Made by a program: the position numbers and the translations under genes
Shown: positions 1-5,650 of the stretch, in pieces
How the letters are laid out: every line of letters begins with the position of its first letter
Numbering within the stretch: the stretch's first letter is position 1
From: Atribacteria bacterium SCGC AAA255-G05
GTDB lineage: Bacteria > Atribacterota > Phoenicimicrobiia > Phoenicimicrobiales > Phoenicimicrobiaceae
DNA length: 6,430 nucleotides
Reading direction: 5' to 3'
Assembly (NCBI GenBank): GCA_000405605.1
Contig: ASPA01000070.1
Span: 1 to 6,430, forward strand
Notes under the pieces: model-generated
Told to the model about the DNA's origin: nothing
The model's database searches: none
Seen by the model: only the letters and a program-made list of their open reading frames with translations

Positions 1-345
1 TCGATTAGTATATTAGGAGAAAATGGAACTGTGGAAATTGGTGGATTTGCGGTAAATGAAATGAAAGTATGGAATTTTAAAGATAAAAAAGATTATGATA
101 AAGAGGCTTTTAACAGTAGTTATATACCTAAAAATGTTTATGGATATGGTCACGAATTATATATTAAAAATGTATTAGGGGCAATTGAAAATAATACCAG
201 AGGTTTAGTAGAAGGAATTGAAGGAAGAAGATCATTAGAGCTGATAAATGCAATTTATGAATCTATTGAAACGGAAAAAGAAATATTTTTAAGATTTAAA
301 CCGAAAAAATGTAAATTAGGTAATAGCTATGAAAAAAATATATAA
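1..345 (+). CDS. wlbA: Gfo/Idh/MocA-family nucleotide-sugar dehydrogenase, WlbA/WbpB-like (C-terminal part)
   Basis: This is the 3' part of a gene that enters from the left edge; the frame is open from base 1 and gives 114 residues before TAA. The NAD-binding Rossmann half lies outside the window. What remains matches the C-terminal alpha/beta domain of WlbA/WbpB dehydrogenases: a GxxGTVEIGGFAVN strand near the start, an NVYGYGHELY segment (residues about 51-60), then VEGIEGRRSLELINAIYES (about 70-88) and a terminal FLRFKPKKCKLG. These enzymes oxidise C3 of UDP-GlcNAcA to the 3-keto sugar in the cytoplasm. The assignment is strengthened by the next two genes, which reproduce the wlbA-wlbB-wlbC order known from Bordetella. 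The GTG at 31 is an internal valine, not the start, because homologous sequence continues upstream of it. A related sugar oxidoreductase of the same superfamily cannot be fully excluded. Confidence 0.85.
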   Translation, partial: SISILGENGTVEIGGFAVNEMKVWNFKDKKDYDKEAFNSSYIPKNVYGYGHELYIKNVLGAIENNTRGLVEGIEGRRSLELINAIYESIETEKEIFLRFKPKKCKLGNSYEKNI

Positions 346-973
346 AAATGTAACTATCGGTAAAAATGCAAAAATTGGTGAGTTTATAATAATAGGAGAG
401 CCGCCAAAGGGATATAATGAAGGGGAAATAAAGACGATTATTGGAGATAATTGTATTATAAGATCACATACTGTTATCTATGCCGGAAATAAGATAGGAG
501 ATAATTTTCAAACAGGACACGGAGCTAATATTAGAGAATTTAATGAAATTGGTAATAATGTAAGCATAGGCACACATTCTATTATTGAACATCATATAAA
601 AATTGAAGATAAGGTAAGAATACATTCTAATGTTTTTATCCCCGAATATAGTTATTTAAAGGAAGGGTGCTGGATAGGACCATGTGTAACTGTAACTAAT
701 GTATTGCATCCTTTATGCAAAAAAGCAAAAAAATGTGCCAAGGGAGCAATTATAGGAGAAAATACCAAAATAGGAGCAAATGTAACCATCCTTCCTGATA
801 TAACCATAGGGAAAAATTGTCTTGTAGGAGCAGGAAGTTTAGTGACGAAAAATCTTTTAGATAATAATTATGTATACGTTGGGGTTCCGGCAAAAAAAAT
901 AAAACATATCAGAGATTTGACTTGCCCTTATAATTTAATAGATAAACCATATGAAGTAGAGGAGAAAGAATAA
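329..973 (+). CDS. wlbB: Hexapeptide-repeat (left-handed beta-helix) N-acetyltransferase, probable WlbB/WbpD role
   Basis: Predicted 214-residue cytoplasmic acetyltransferase, probably trimeric. Isoleucine/valine-rich hexapeptides (IGKNAKIGEF, IGDNCIIRSHTVI, IGNNVSIGTHSII, IGENTKIGANVTI, IGKNCLVGAGSLV) run almost end to end and define the left-handed beta-helix fold. The coil is interrupted by a loop at residues about 125-138 (LHPLCKKAKKC), as in sugar N-acetyltransferases. The closing VGVPAKKI (184-191) is the usual end of this fold. In context it should acetylate the 3-amino group of UDP-GlcNAc3NA using acetyl-CoA, after the aminotransferase. It is longer than the roughly 190-residue canonical WlbB, with an N-terminal GEPPKGYNEGE insertion (23-33) and a C-terminal DLTCPYNLIDKPYE tail (196-209), so exact orthology is not certain. 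It overlaps the preceding gene by 17 bases. The Shine-Dalgarno-like site is weak (ttaggt, 316-321). Family is secure; substrate is inferred from neighbours. Confidence 0.8.
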   Translation: MKKIYKNVTIGKNAKIGEFIIIGEPPKGYNEGEIKTIIGDNCIIRSHTVIYAGNKIGDNFQTGHGANIREFNEIGNNVSIGTHSIIEHHIKIEDKVRIHSNVFIPEYSYLKEGCWIGPCVTVTNVLHPLCKKAKKCAKGAIIGENTKIGANVTILPDITIGKNCLVGAGSLVTKNLLDNNYVYVGVPAKKIKHIRDLTCPYNLIDKPYEVEEKE

Positions 974-2082
974 TGATTCCGTTTGTTGATTTAAAAGCTC
1001 AATATGATTCAATTAAAGAGGAAATTGATGAAGCAATACAAAGCGTACTTAATAATACCAGTTTTATTATGGGTGAAGAGCTAATAAAATTTGAAGAAGA
1101 ATTTGCATCATTTTGTAATACAAAATATGCTATAGGTGTTGCCAATGGTTCTGATGCTTTGATATTAGCTTTGAGGGCTTGCGGCATTAGAGAAGGAGAC
1201 GAGGTAATTACTGTCCCTCATACCTTTATTGCTACCACTGAGGCTATTAGTAACGCGGGAGGTAAAGTTGTCTTTGTAGATATTGATCCTAAAACTTATA
1301 CAATAGATGTTTCTAAAATAGAAGAGAAAATAACTGAAAAGACAAAGGCGATAATTCCTATTCATTTATATGGTCAACCTGCTGATATGCTCCCTATTAT
1401 GAGACTTGCTAAAAAATATAATTTAAAAGTAATCGAAGATGCTGCTCAGGCACATGGAGCAGAATATAAAGGTAAAAAAGTAGGTTCAATAGGAGATGTG
1501 GGATGTTTTAGTTTTTATCCAGGGAAAAATTTAGGTGCTTATGGTGATGCTGGGATAGTAGTGACTAATAATGAAGGAATAGCTGAAAAAGTAAAATTAT
1601 TAAGAAATCACGGTAGAATAACTAAAAAATATGAACACGATATAGAAGGTTATAGCAGTAGATTGGATAATTTGCAGGCGGCAATATTGAGAGTGAAATT
1701 AAGGCATTTAAATAAGTGGAATAAGAGTCGAAGGAGAAATGATAAAAAATATAATGAATTATTAAGCAATGTAGACGGGGTTATTACTCCCTATGAAGCC
1801 GATTATGCCAAACATGTTTATCATTTATATGTTATAAGAACAGAGGAGCGAGATAAGTTAAGAGAAGAGCTTAAGTCTAAAGGCATAGCTACCGGTATTC
1901 ATTATCCCATTCCTCTACATCTACAGCCTGCTTATAAATATTTAGGATATAAAAAAGGGAATTTTCCTGTTACTGAAAAAGCCAGTCAAGAGATTTTATC
2001 ATTACCGATGTTTGCGGAATTAAATGATGAGCAAATTGAAGAAATTGTTGAATTGATTAAAATTATTAAAAATAATATATGA
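973..2082 (+). CDS. wlbC: DegT/DnrJ/EryC1 PLP-dependent sugar aminotransferase, WlbC/WbpE-like
   Basis: Complete 369-residue fold-type I aminotransferase of normal family length. It opens with IPFVDLKAQY, the usual start of WbpE-like members. GS at 59-60 would bind the PLP phosphate, ED at 155-156 supplies the Asp that contacts the pyridine nitrogen, Q159 follows in EDAAQ, and K185 in FYPGKN is the Schiff-base lysine. GIHYPIPLHLQPAY (308-321) is the conserved C-terminal active-site loop. In this cluster the role would be glutamate-dependent amination of the 3-keto group of UDP-3-keto-GlcNAcA made by WlbA, giving the amine acetylated by the gene just upstream. The start overlaps the preceding stop by one base (taATG). 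A strong gaggag site (959-964) sits 8 bases before it and fixes this start. Sampled GC is about 32%, like its neighbours. All catalytic residues are present; the exact keto-sugar is inferred from context. Confidence 0.9.
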   Translation: MIPFVDLKAQYDSIKEEIDEAIQSVLNNTSFIMGEELIKFEEEFASFCNTKYAIGVANGSDALILALRACGIREGDEVITVPHTFIATTEAISNAGGKVVFVDIDPKTYTIDVSKIEEKITEKTKAIIPIHLYGQPADMLPIMRLAKKYNLKVIEDAAQAHGAEYKGKKVGSIGDVGCFSFYPGKNLGAYGDAGIVVTNNEGIAEKVKLLRNHGRITKKYEHDIEGYSSRLDNLQAAILRVKLRHLNKWNKSRRRNDKKYNELLSNVDGVITPYEADYAKHVYHLYVIRTEERDKLREELKSKGIATGIHYPIPLHLQPAYKYLGYKKGNFPVTEKASQEILSLPMFAELNDEQIEEIVELIKIIKNNI

Positions 2083-3134
2083 AAAAAATGATTAATATTT
2101 ATAAAAAAGATAATAAAATTGATCATAATAAATTTAACGTTTCTCTTATTATTCCTTGCCGTAATGAAGAAAGATATATTGATAGATGTCTTAATTCTGT
2201 TATTGAACAAGATTACCCAATGGATAATCTTGAAGTTCTTGTAATAGATGGAATGAGTAAAGATAAAACGCTACAAATAGTCGAAAATTACAAGGAAAAA
2301 CTTTTATCAATTAAAATCTTAAAAAATCCAAAAAAAACTACTCCTTATGCTTTTAATTTAGGTATAAACTATTCCAAGGCTGATATTATTATGATAATGA
2401 GTGCCCATTCTACTTTGGAAAAGGATTATATCTCAAAATGTGTAAAGTATTTGGATAAATACAGTGTTGATAATGTAGGTGGAATATGGATTACTTTGTC
2501 AGGGGATAATACTATAATAGCTCAATCTATTGCTTTAACTCTATCTCATCCATTTGGCGTGGGGAATACTTATTTTAGAATTGGTTCAGAAGAACCAAAA
2601 TATGTGGATACTGTACCTTTTGGATGTTACAGAAAAGAAGTATTTAAAAAGATCGGCTTATTTAATGAGGGGTTAATTAGAAATCAGGATTTAGAATTTA
2701 ACTTGAGATTAAAAAAAGCGGAAGGAAAAATTCTTTTAGTACCGGATATTGTAAGTTATTATTATGCCCGTTCTACCTTAAGAGCTTTAGCAAAAAATAA
2801 TTTTTCAAATGGTTTTTGGGTTATTTATAGTACTAAATTTGCTAAGATGCCATTTTCTGTAAGGCATTTAATTCCATTCTTTTTTGTATTATCAATTTGC
2901 GGTAGTTTGATTTTATCGTTTATTTATAAACCTTTTATATACTTATTTTATTTGGTGTCTATAGCTTATTTAACATCAAATATATTTTTTTCTCTTGGAT
3001 TATCTTGTAAAGAAGGTTTTAAATATTTTGTACCTATGATGGCATCTTTTACCACTTTACATTTTTCATACGGTTTTGGTTCTATGAGAGGATTAATTAA
3101 GCTGTTGTGGGAGAGAATTAGGAGAGTTATTTAA
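2079..3134 (+). CDS. Family 2 glycosyltransferase with C-terminal membrane segments (ExoA-like)
   Basis: Predicted 351-residue inner-membrane glycosyltransferase acting at the cytoplasmic face. A GT-A domain spans about residues 20-235: VSLIIPCRNEE (21-31) and VIDGMSKDKT (55-64) form the nucleotide-binding start, FGCYRKEVFKKIG (181-193) is the acceptor region, and NQDLEFNLRLKKAEGKI (202-218) is the ED-motif helix with the likely catalytic Asp. Three hydrophobic segments follow (about 263-282, 284-306, 314-332), ending in HFSYGFGSMRGL. This layout resembles ExoA, the succinoglycan beta-glucosyltransferase. At the DxD-like metal site ExoA-type enzymes often read DAH, but here it is SAH (108-110). 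The gene overlaps the upstream stop by 4 bases (ATGA) and has no recognisable Shine-Dalgarno site, so coupling is likely; the in-frame ATG at 2088 is an alternative start. Donor and acceptor sugars cannot be deduced. Confidence 0.85.
   Translation: MKKMINIYKKDNKIDHNKFNVSLIIPCRNEERYIDRCLNSVIEQDYPMDNLEVLVIDGMSKDKTLQIVENYKEKLLSIKILKNPKKTTPYAFNLGINYSKADIIMIMSAHSTLEKDYISKCVKYLDKYSVDNVGGIWITLSGDNTIIAQSIALTLSHPFGVGNTYFRIGSEEPKYVDTVPFGCYRKEVFKKIGLFNEGLIRNQDLEFNLRLKKAEGKILLVPDIVSYYYARSTLRALAKNNFSNGFWVIYSTKFAKMPFSVRHLIPFFFVLSICGSLILSFIYKPFIYLFYLVSIAYLTSNIFFSLGLSCKEGFKYFVPMMASFTTLHFSYGFGSMRGLIKLLWERIRRVI
3119..3126 (+). promoter_or_regulatory. Ribosome binding site for the WecA-like gene
   Basis: The purine run taggagag lies inside the end of the glycosyltransferase gene. 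It is 9 bases before the ATG at 3134 and 12 before the one at 3137, which favours the first start and implies independent initiation despite the one-base gene overlap. Confidence 0.6.
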
Positions 3135-4147
3135 TGATGCACTATTGTATTATTCTTTTTATTTCATTATTTATATCATATTTAGGTACAATTCTGGCAA
3201 AAAAATTAGCACCTCATATCGGTGCAATTGATAAACCTAACGAAATAAAGATCCATAGCAAATCTATTCCCAGGATAGGTGGTTTAGCCATTTATGTGGC
3301 ATTTTTAATATCAATTATTTTGGTTTATTATTTTAATAATAATTTATATTTTATTAACAACAATAGGATAATAGGAATTTTTATTGGGGGAACTATTGTT
3401 TTTTTTACAGGACTAATAGATGATATAGTAACCATAAAAGCTTCTTATAAATTACTAATTCAAGCAATTGCAGCTTCTATTTTGTTTTTTTATGGCATAA
3501 GAATGGATTTGTTCCCGATTTTTTGGATATCCTATGTTTTTACTCTTATATATGTAGTTGGATCTTATAGTGCAATGGATATGATAGACGGGCTGGATGG
3601 ATTGGCTGCAGGGATAACTGCTATTTGCTCAACATTTTTTTTGGTTGTTTTTTGGCAGCAAGGAAATGAATTTGGCATCTTTATATCTTTGATATTAATA
3701 GGAAGTTCGTTGGGATTTTTGGGGCATAATTTTTATCCGGCAAGTATTTTTATGGGTGATAGTGGTAGTATGTTGCTTGGTTTTCTTTTGGCAACTTTGA
3801 TGATTATTCTTACTGATCAACCATATAATTTAATTCGATTTATTATTCCTATTTTAATTTTAGGGGTTCCTGTCCTGGATAATTTTTTAACTTTTTTATA
3901 CAGGTTTCGTGAAGGTAAGTCTTTTTTGGCAGGTGATTTAAATCATTTCTATAATCGAATAATGAGTTGCGGAGTTAGTCACAAAAATACTGTTTTAATT
4001 ATGTATTTAGTAAGTATAATTTTTGGGCTTAATGCTATATTATTTACTATAAATGTTAATGTTGGTTGGGTGTTTTTAATTACTTTAGTAGTCGGATTGT
4101 TTTATAGCATTAGAAAAGTTAGGTTATTAGAAAAAAGGGAAAGTTGA
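3134..4147 (+). CDS. WecA/TagO/MraY-like polyprenyl-phosphate sugar-1-phosphate transferase
   Basis: Polytopic membrane protein of 337 residues, with roughly 9-11 hydrophobic segments, matching the PNPT superfamily in length and layout. These enzymes move a HexNAc-1-phosphate from a UDP-sugar to a polyprenyl phosphate, starting glycan assembly. Visible motifs are IDKPNEIKIHSKSIPRIGG (32-50), the Mg-binding DD at 96-97 in TGLIDDIVTIKA, MIDGLDGLAAG (150-160), FMGDSGSMLLGF (207-218) and the loop GDLNHFYNRIMSCGVSH (267-283). Two positions depart from WecA/TagO: D149 stands where Asn usually precedes xxDGLDG, and the HxHHR-type motif reads HFYNR (271-275). The core acidic residues remain, so it is probably active but of a divergent subgroup. 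It overlaps the previous stop by one base, with aggag (3120-3124) 9 bases before this ATG; the adjacent ATG at 3137 is a possible alternative. It is presumably the chain initiator for this locus. Confidence 0.87.
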   Translation: MMHYCIILFISLFISYLGTILAKKLAPHIGAIDKPNEIKIHSKSIPRIGGLAIYVAFLISIILVYYFNNNLYFINNNRIIGIFIGGTIVFFTGLIDDIVTIKASYKLLIQAIAASILFFYGIRMDLFPIFWISYVFTLIYVVGSYSAMDMIDGLDGLAAGITAICSTFFLVVFWQQGNEFGIFISLILIGSSLGFLGHNFYPASIFMGDSGSMLLGFLLATLMIILTDQPYNLIRFIIPILILGVPVLDNFLTFLYRFREGKSFLAGDLNHFYNRIMSCGVSHKNTVLIMYLVSIIFGLNAILFTINVNVGWVFLITLVVGLFYSIRKVRLLEKRES

Positions 4148-4183
4148 GATTAAGAAATATTTTAAAAAGTAAAAGCTGTAGGG

Positions 4184-4190
4184 AAGGAAG
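4184..4190 (+). promoter_or_regulatory. Ribosome binding site for the second aminotransferase
   Basis: The run aaggaag ends 6 bases before the ATG at 4197 and 15 before the in-frame ATG at 4206, so the upstream start (MIQMKV) is preferred. The remaining 4148-4183 is AT-rich and shows no clear promoter or terminator, so read-through from the operon is likely. Confidence 0.6.
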
Positions 4191-4196
4191 AATATT

Positions 4197-5354
4197 ATGA
4201 TTCAGATGAAAGTACCTTTATCCAGTCCGGATATTATTGAAAAAGATATTGAAGCTGTGGTAGGAGTGATGAAGACCCGTTTTTTAAGTATTGGGCCTAA
4301 AGTGGTGGAGTTTGAGAAGAGGATGAGTGAGTTTGCCGGGACAAAATATGCAGTCGCAGTAAATAGTGGGACTAGTGCGTTACATTTAATCATAAGAGGT
4401 TTAGGGATTGGAGAAGGAGATGTGGTTATTACTACTCCTTTTAGTTTTATTTCCTCCAGTAATTGTATCTTATTTGAAAAAGCTGAGCCTTTGTTTGTTG
4501 ATATTGATGAACAGACTTTGAATCTGGATGCTGATAAAGTGGAGGCAAAGCTGGAGAGTTTGAGTAAAGAAGAATTAGGTAAAGTGAAAGCGATGATTGT
4601 GGTAGATGCCTTTGGACAGCCGGCTGATTGGGATAGATTTAAGCAGATTGGAAAGAAATATAATTTAAGATTGATTGAAGATTCCGCCGAGGCACTGGGT
4701 GCAGAGTATAAGGGAAGAAAATGCGGTTCTTTTGGTGAAGCGGGTGTATTTGCTTTTTACCCCAATAAGCAGATCACTACCGGTGAAGGTGGTATTTTAG
4801 TTACCGATGATGCGGAATTGGCGCGGTTGGCGAGAAGTATGCGGAGCCAAGGTAGAGGGGAAAGCGGTGAATGGCTTGACCATGAAAGATTGGGTTATAA
4901 TTATCGGATGGATGAGATGAGTGCGGCTTTGGGATGTTCTCAGATGAAGAGGATTGAGGAGATTTTAGATAAGAGAGCAAAGGTTGCGAGAATGTATGGG
5001 GAAAAATTGGCAGAAGTAGAAGAAGTGCAGGTTCCTTTTATTGCAGATTATGTAAGCAGGATGAGTTGGTTTGTTTATGTAATCAGGTTGGAGAGGGGAA
5101 TAGATAGAGATAAGGTGATTAAGTATCTCAACGAAGAAGGAGTTCAATGCAAACCTTATTTTACTCCGATTCATTTGCAGCCATTTTATCGGAAGATGTT
5201 TGGATATAAGGAAGGGGATTTTCCGATTACTGAGGACGTATCGGGAAGGACAATTGCCTTGCCGTTTTTTAATAATTTAAAAGAAGAGCAGATTGAATAT
5301 GTGGTGGAGAAGCTAAAATGTGGGCTACAAGCGCAGGGAAAGAATAGTATTTAG
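4197..5354 (+). CDS. DegT/DnrJ/EryC1 PLP-dependent sugar aminotransferase (second, distinct copy)
   Basis: Complete 385-residue sugar aminotransferase. Landmarks are the start VPLSSPDI (6-13), NSGTSALH (56-63) for PLP phosphate binding, ED at 161-162 in IEDSAEALGAEYKG, Schiff-base lysine K191 in FAFYPNKQITTGEGG, RLGYNYRMDEMSAALG (231-246) and the C-terminal loop CKPYFTPIHLQPFY (318-331). It differs from the WlbC-like protein at diagnostic places: SAE instead of AAQ after the catalytic Asp, and NKQITTGEGG instead of GKNLGAYGDAG. This suggests another keto-sugar substrate, perhaps a 4-keto-6-deoxy sugar as in perosamine, bacillosamine or related pathways; no partner dehydratase or reductase is in the window. 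Sampled lines are about 42% GC, against 25-33% in upstream genes, with more GTG, TTG and GAG codons, hinting at separate origin. The stop codon falls inside a gtattta repeat array, so the tail QAQGKNSI may be recent. Confidence 0.9.
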   Translation: MIQMKVPLSSPDIIEKDIEAVVGVMKTRFLSIGPKVVEFEKRMSEFAGTKYAVAVNSGTSALHLIIRGLGIGEGDVVITTPFSFISSSNCILFEKAEPLFVDIDEQTLNLDADKVEAKLESLSKEELGKVKAMIVVDAFGQPADWDRFKQIGKKYNLRLIEDSAEALGAEYKGRKCGSFGEAGVFAFYPNKQITTGEGGILVTDDAELARLARSMRSQGRGESGEWLDHERLGYNYRMDEMSAALGCSQMKRIEEILDKRAKVARMYGEKLAEVEEVQVPFIADYVSRMSWFVYVIRLERGIDRDKVIKYLNEEGVQCKPYFTPIHLQPFYRKMFGYKEGDFPITEDVSGRTIALPFFNNLKEEQIEYVVEKLKCGLQAQGKNSI

Positions 5355-5376
5355 TCGTTAGTATTTAGTATTTAGT
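5346..5376 (+). repeat. agtatttagt-type short repeats over the 3' end of the aminotransferase gene
   Basis: Copies of agtatttag start at 5346, 5360 and 5367; the last two form a 7-base tandem unit (gtattta). The array includes the TAG stop at 5352-5354, so the last codons of the gene are made of repeat sequence. It is AT-rich simple-sequence DNA with no evident coding role. Confidence 0.7.
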
Positions 5377-5414
5377 GAGGAAAAGATAAAGAAAGTTGCA
5401 AGATATAAATATGG

Positions 5415-5442
5415 TTTTTGGTTATTAGTTTTTGGTTTTTAG
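5415..5442 (+). repeat. Two-copy 14-base tandem repeat
   Basis: tttttggttattag (5415-5428) is followed directly by tttttggtttttag (5429-5442), with one mismatch. It is similar in style to the agttttt doublet at 6324-6337 beyond the vanZ-like gene. Confidence 0.7.
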
Positions 5443-5476
5443 ATGAGGAAAATCAGTTTACGGTTTTCAGTGAATT

Positions 5477-5516
5477 CCCCCTCACCCTGACCCTCTCCCT
5501 CCGAGGGGAGAGGGGG
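5477..5516. repeat. GC-rich REP-like palindromic element
   Basis: A C-rich segment containing ccctcaccctgaccctctcc-type sequence runs into its G-rich complement. A perfect 9-bp stem pairs 5491-5499 (ccctctccc) with 5506-5514 (gggagaggg) across a 6-base loop, flanked by C5 and G5 runs. Sequences of this CCCTCACCCT/CCCTCTCCC style are, from memory, scattered between genes of many unrelated bacteria. It contrasts sharply with the AT-rich surroundings. It has no T-tract on either side, so it is not a standard intrinsic terminator, although such a hairpin could shield or slow RNA ends. Confidence 0.65.
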
Positions 5517-5526
5517 ATAAGAAATA

Positions 5527-5545
5527 GACAGGCGAGACGCCTGTC
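5527..5545. repeat. Small perfect hairpin, 8-bp stem with 3-base loop
   Basis: gacaggcg (5527-5534) and cgcctgtc (5538-5545) are exact reverse complements around the loop aga. Together with the following ctacg it resembles short dispersed palindromes I recall from intergenic DNA of several bacterial groups. It begins 10 bases after the REP-like element, so the two may form one composite intergenic unit. No T-run follows. Confidence 0.65.
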
Positions 5546-5558
5546 CTACGATTGATGC

Positions 5559-5594
5559 CTAGACCACTCGCGCATAATCATACACTGTGGTCAT
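5559..5594 (-). pseudogene. Possible remnant of the first codons of a serine recombinase (resolvase) gene
   Basis: On the minus strand an ATG (complement of 5592-5594) opens MTTVYDYARVV followed by TAG (complement of 5559-5561). TVYxYARV followed by STDGQ is the characteristic N-terminus of resolvase/invertase serine recombinases, whose Tyr-Ala-Arg-Val strand leads to the catalytic Ser. Here the match stops just before that Ser. A good Shine-Dalgarno (aggagg, complement of 5599-5604) lies 4 bases upstream of the ATG on the same strand, which makes chance resemblance less likely. The simplest reading is a broken 5' end of a mobile-element gene, cut at about 5564/5565. The evidence is only 10 residues plus a ribosome site, so the call is tentative. 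Confidence 0.4.
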
Positions 5595-5604
5595 ACACCC
5601 TCCT

Positions 5605-5619
5605 GTGAGATAAGTGAGA
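5605..5619. repeat. gtgaga direct repeat upstream of the putative recombinase remnant
   Basis: gtgaga occurs at 5605-5610 and 5614-5619, separated by taa. On the minus strand this reads tctcac-tta-tctcac just before the aggagg site, so it may be the leader or terminal sequence of the same lost element. A related pair, tcatacac at 5578-5585 and 5591-5598, lies within the remnant itself. Confidence 0.5.
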
Positions 5620-5650
5620 CAGTAAAGGTATGAAACAAAGGAATGTATAA

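Noticed and set aside
31..345. GTG at 31 as the start of a small separate gene
   Set aside because: The frame is open to base 1 and the residues before it (SISILGENGT) belong to the same dehydrogenase domain, so the gene is truncated by the window edge.
4148..4196. Terminator or promoter between the WecA-like gene and the second aminotransferase
   Set aside because: The 49 bases hold no stem-loop and no paired -35/-10 boxes at proper spacing; only a ribosome binding site is evident.
5346..5442. Short repeats as a CRISPR array or a regulator-bound iteron set
   Set aside because: Units are only 7-14 bases, directly tandem, with no constant-length unique spacers and no nearby cas or replication genes.
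5491..5514. GC-rich hairpin as a rho-independent terminator
   Set aside because: The stem is strong but neither strand has a following T-run; the C-rich/G-rich style fits a dispersed REP-like element better.
5552..5578. ttgatg ... cataat as a promoter for the vanZ-like gene
   Set aside because: The spacing is 15 bases, both boxes are imperfect, and the bases overlap the putative recombinase remnant; not distinguishable from chance.
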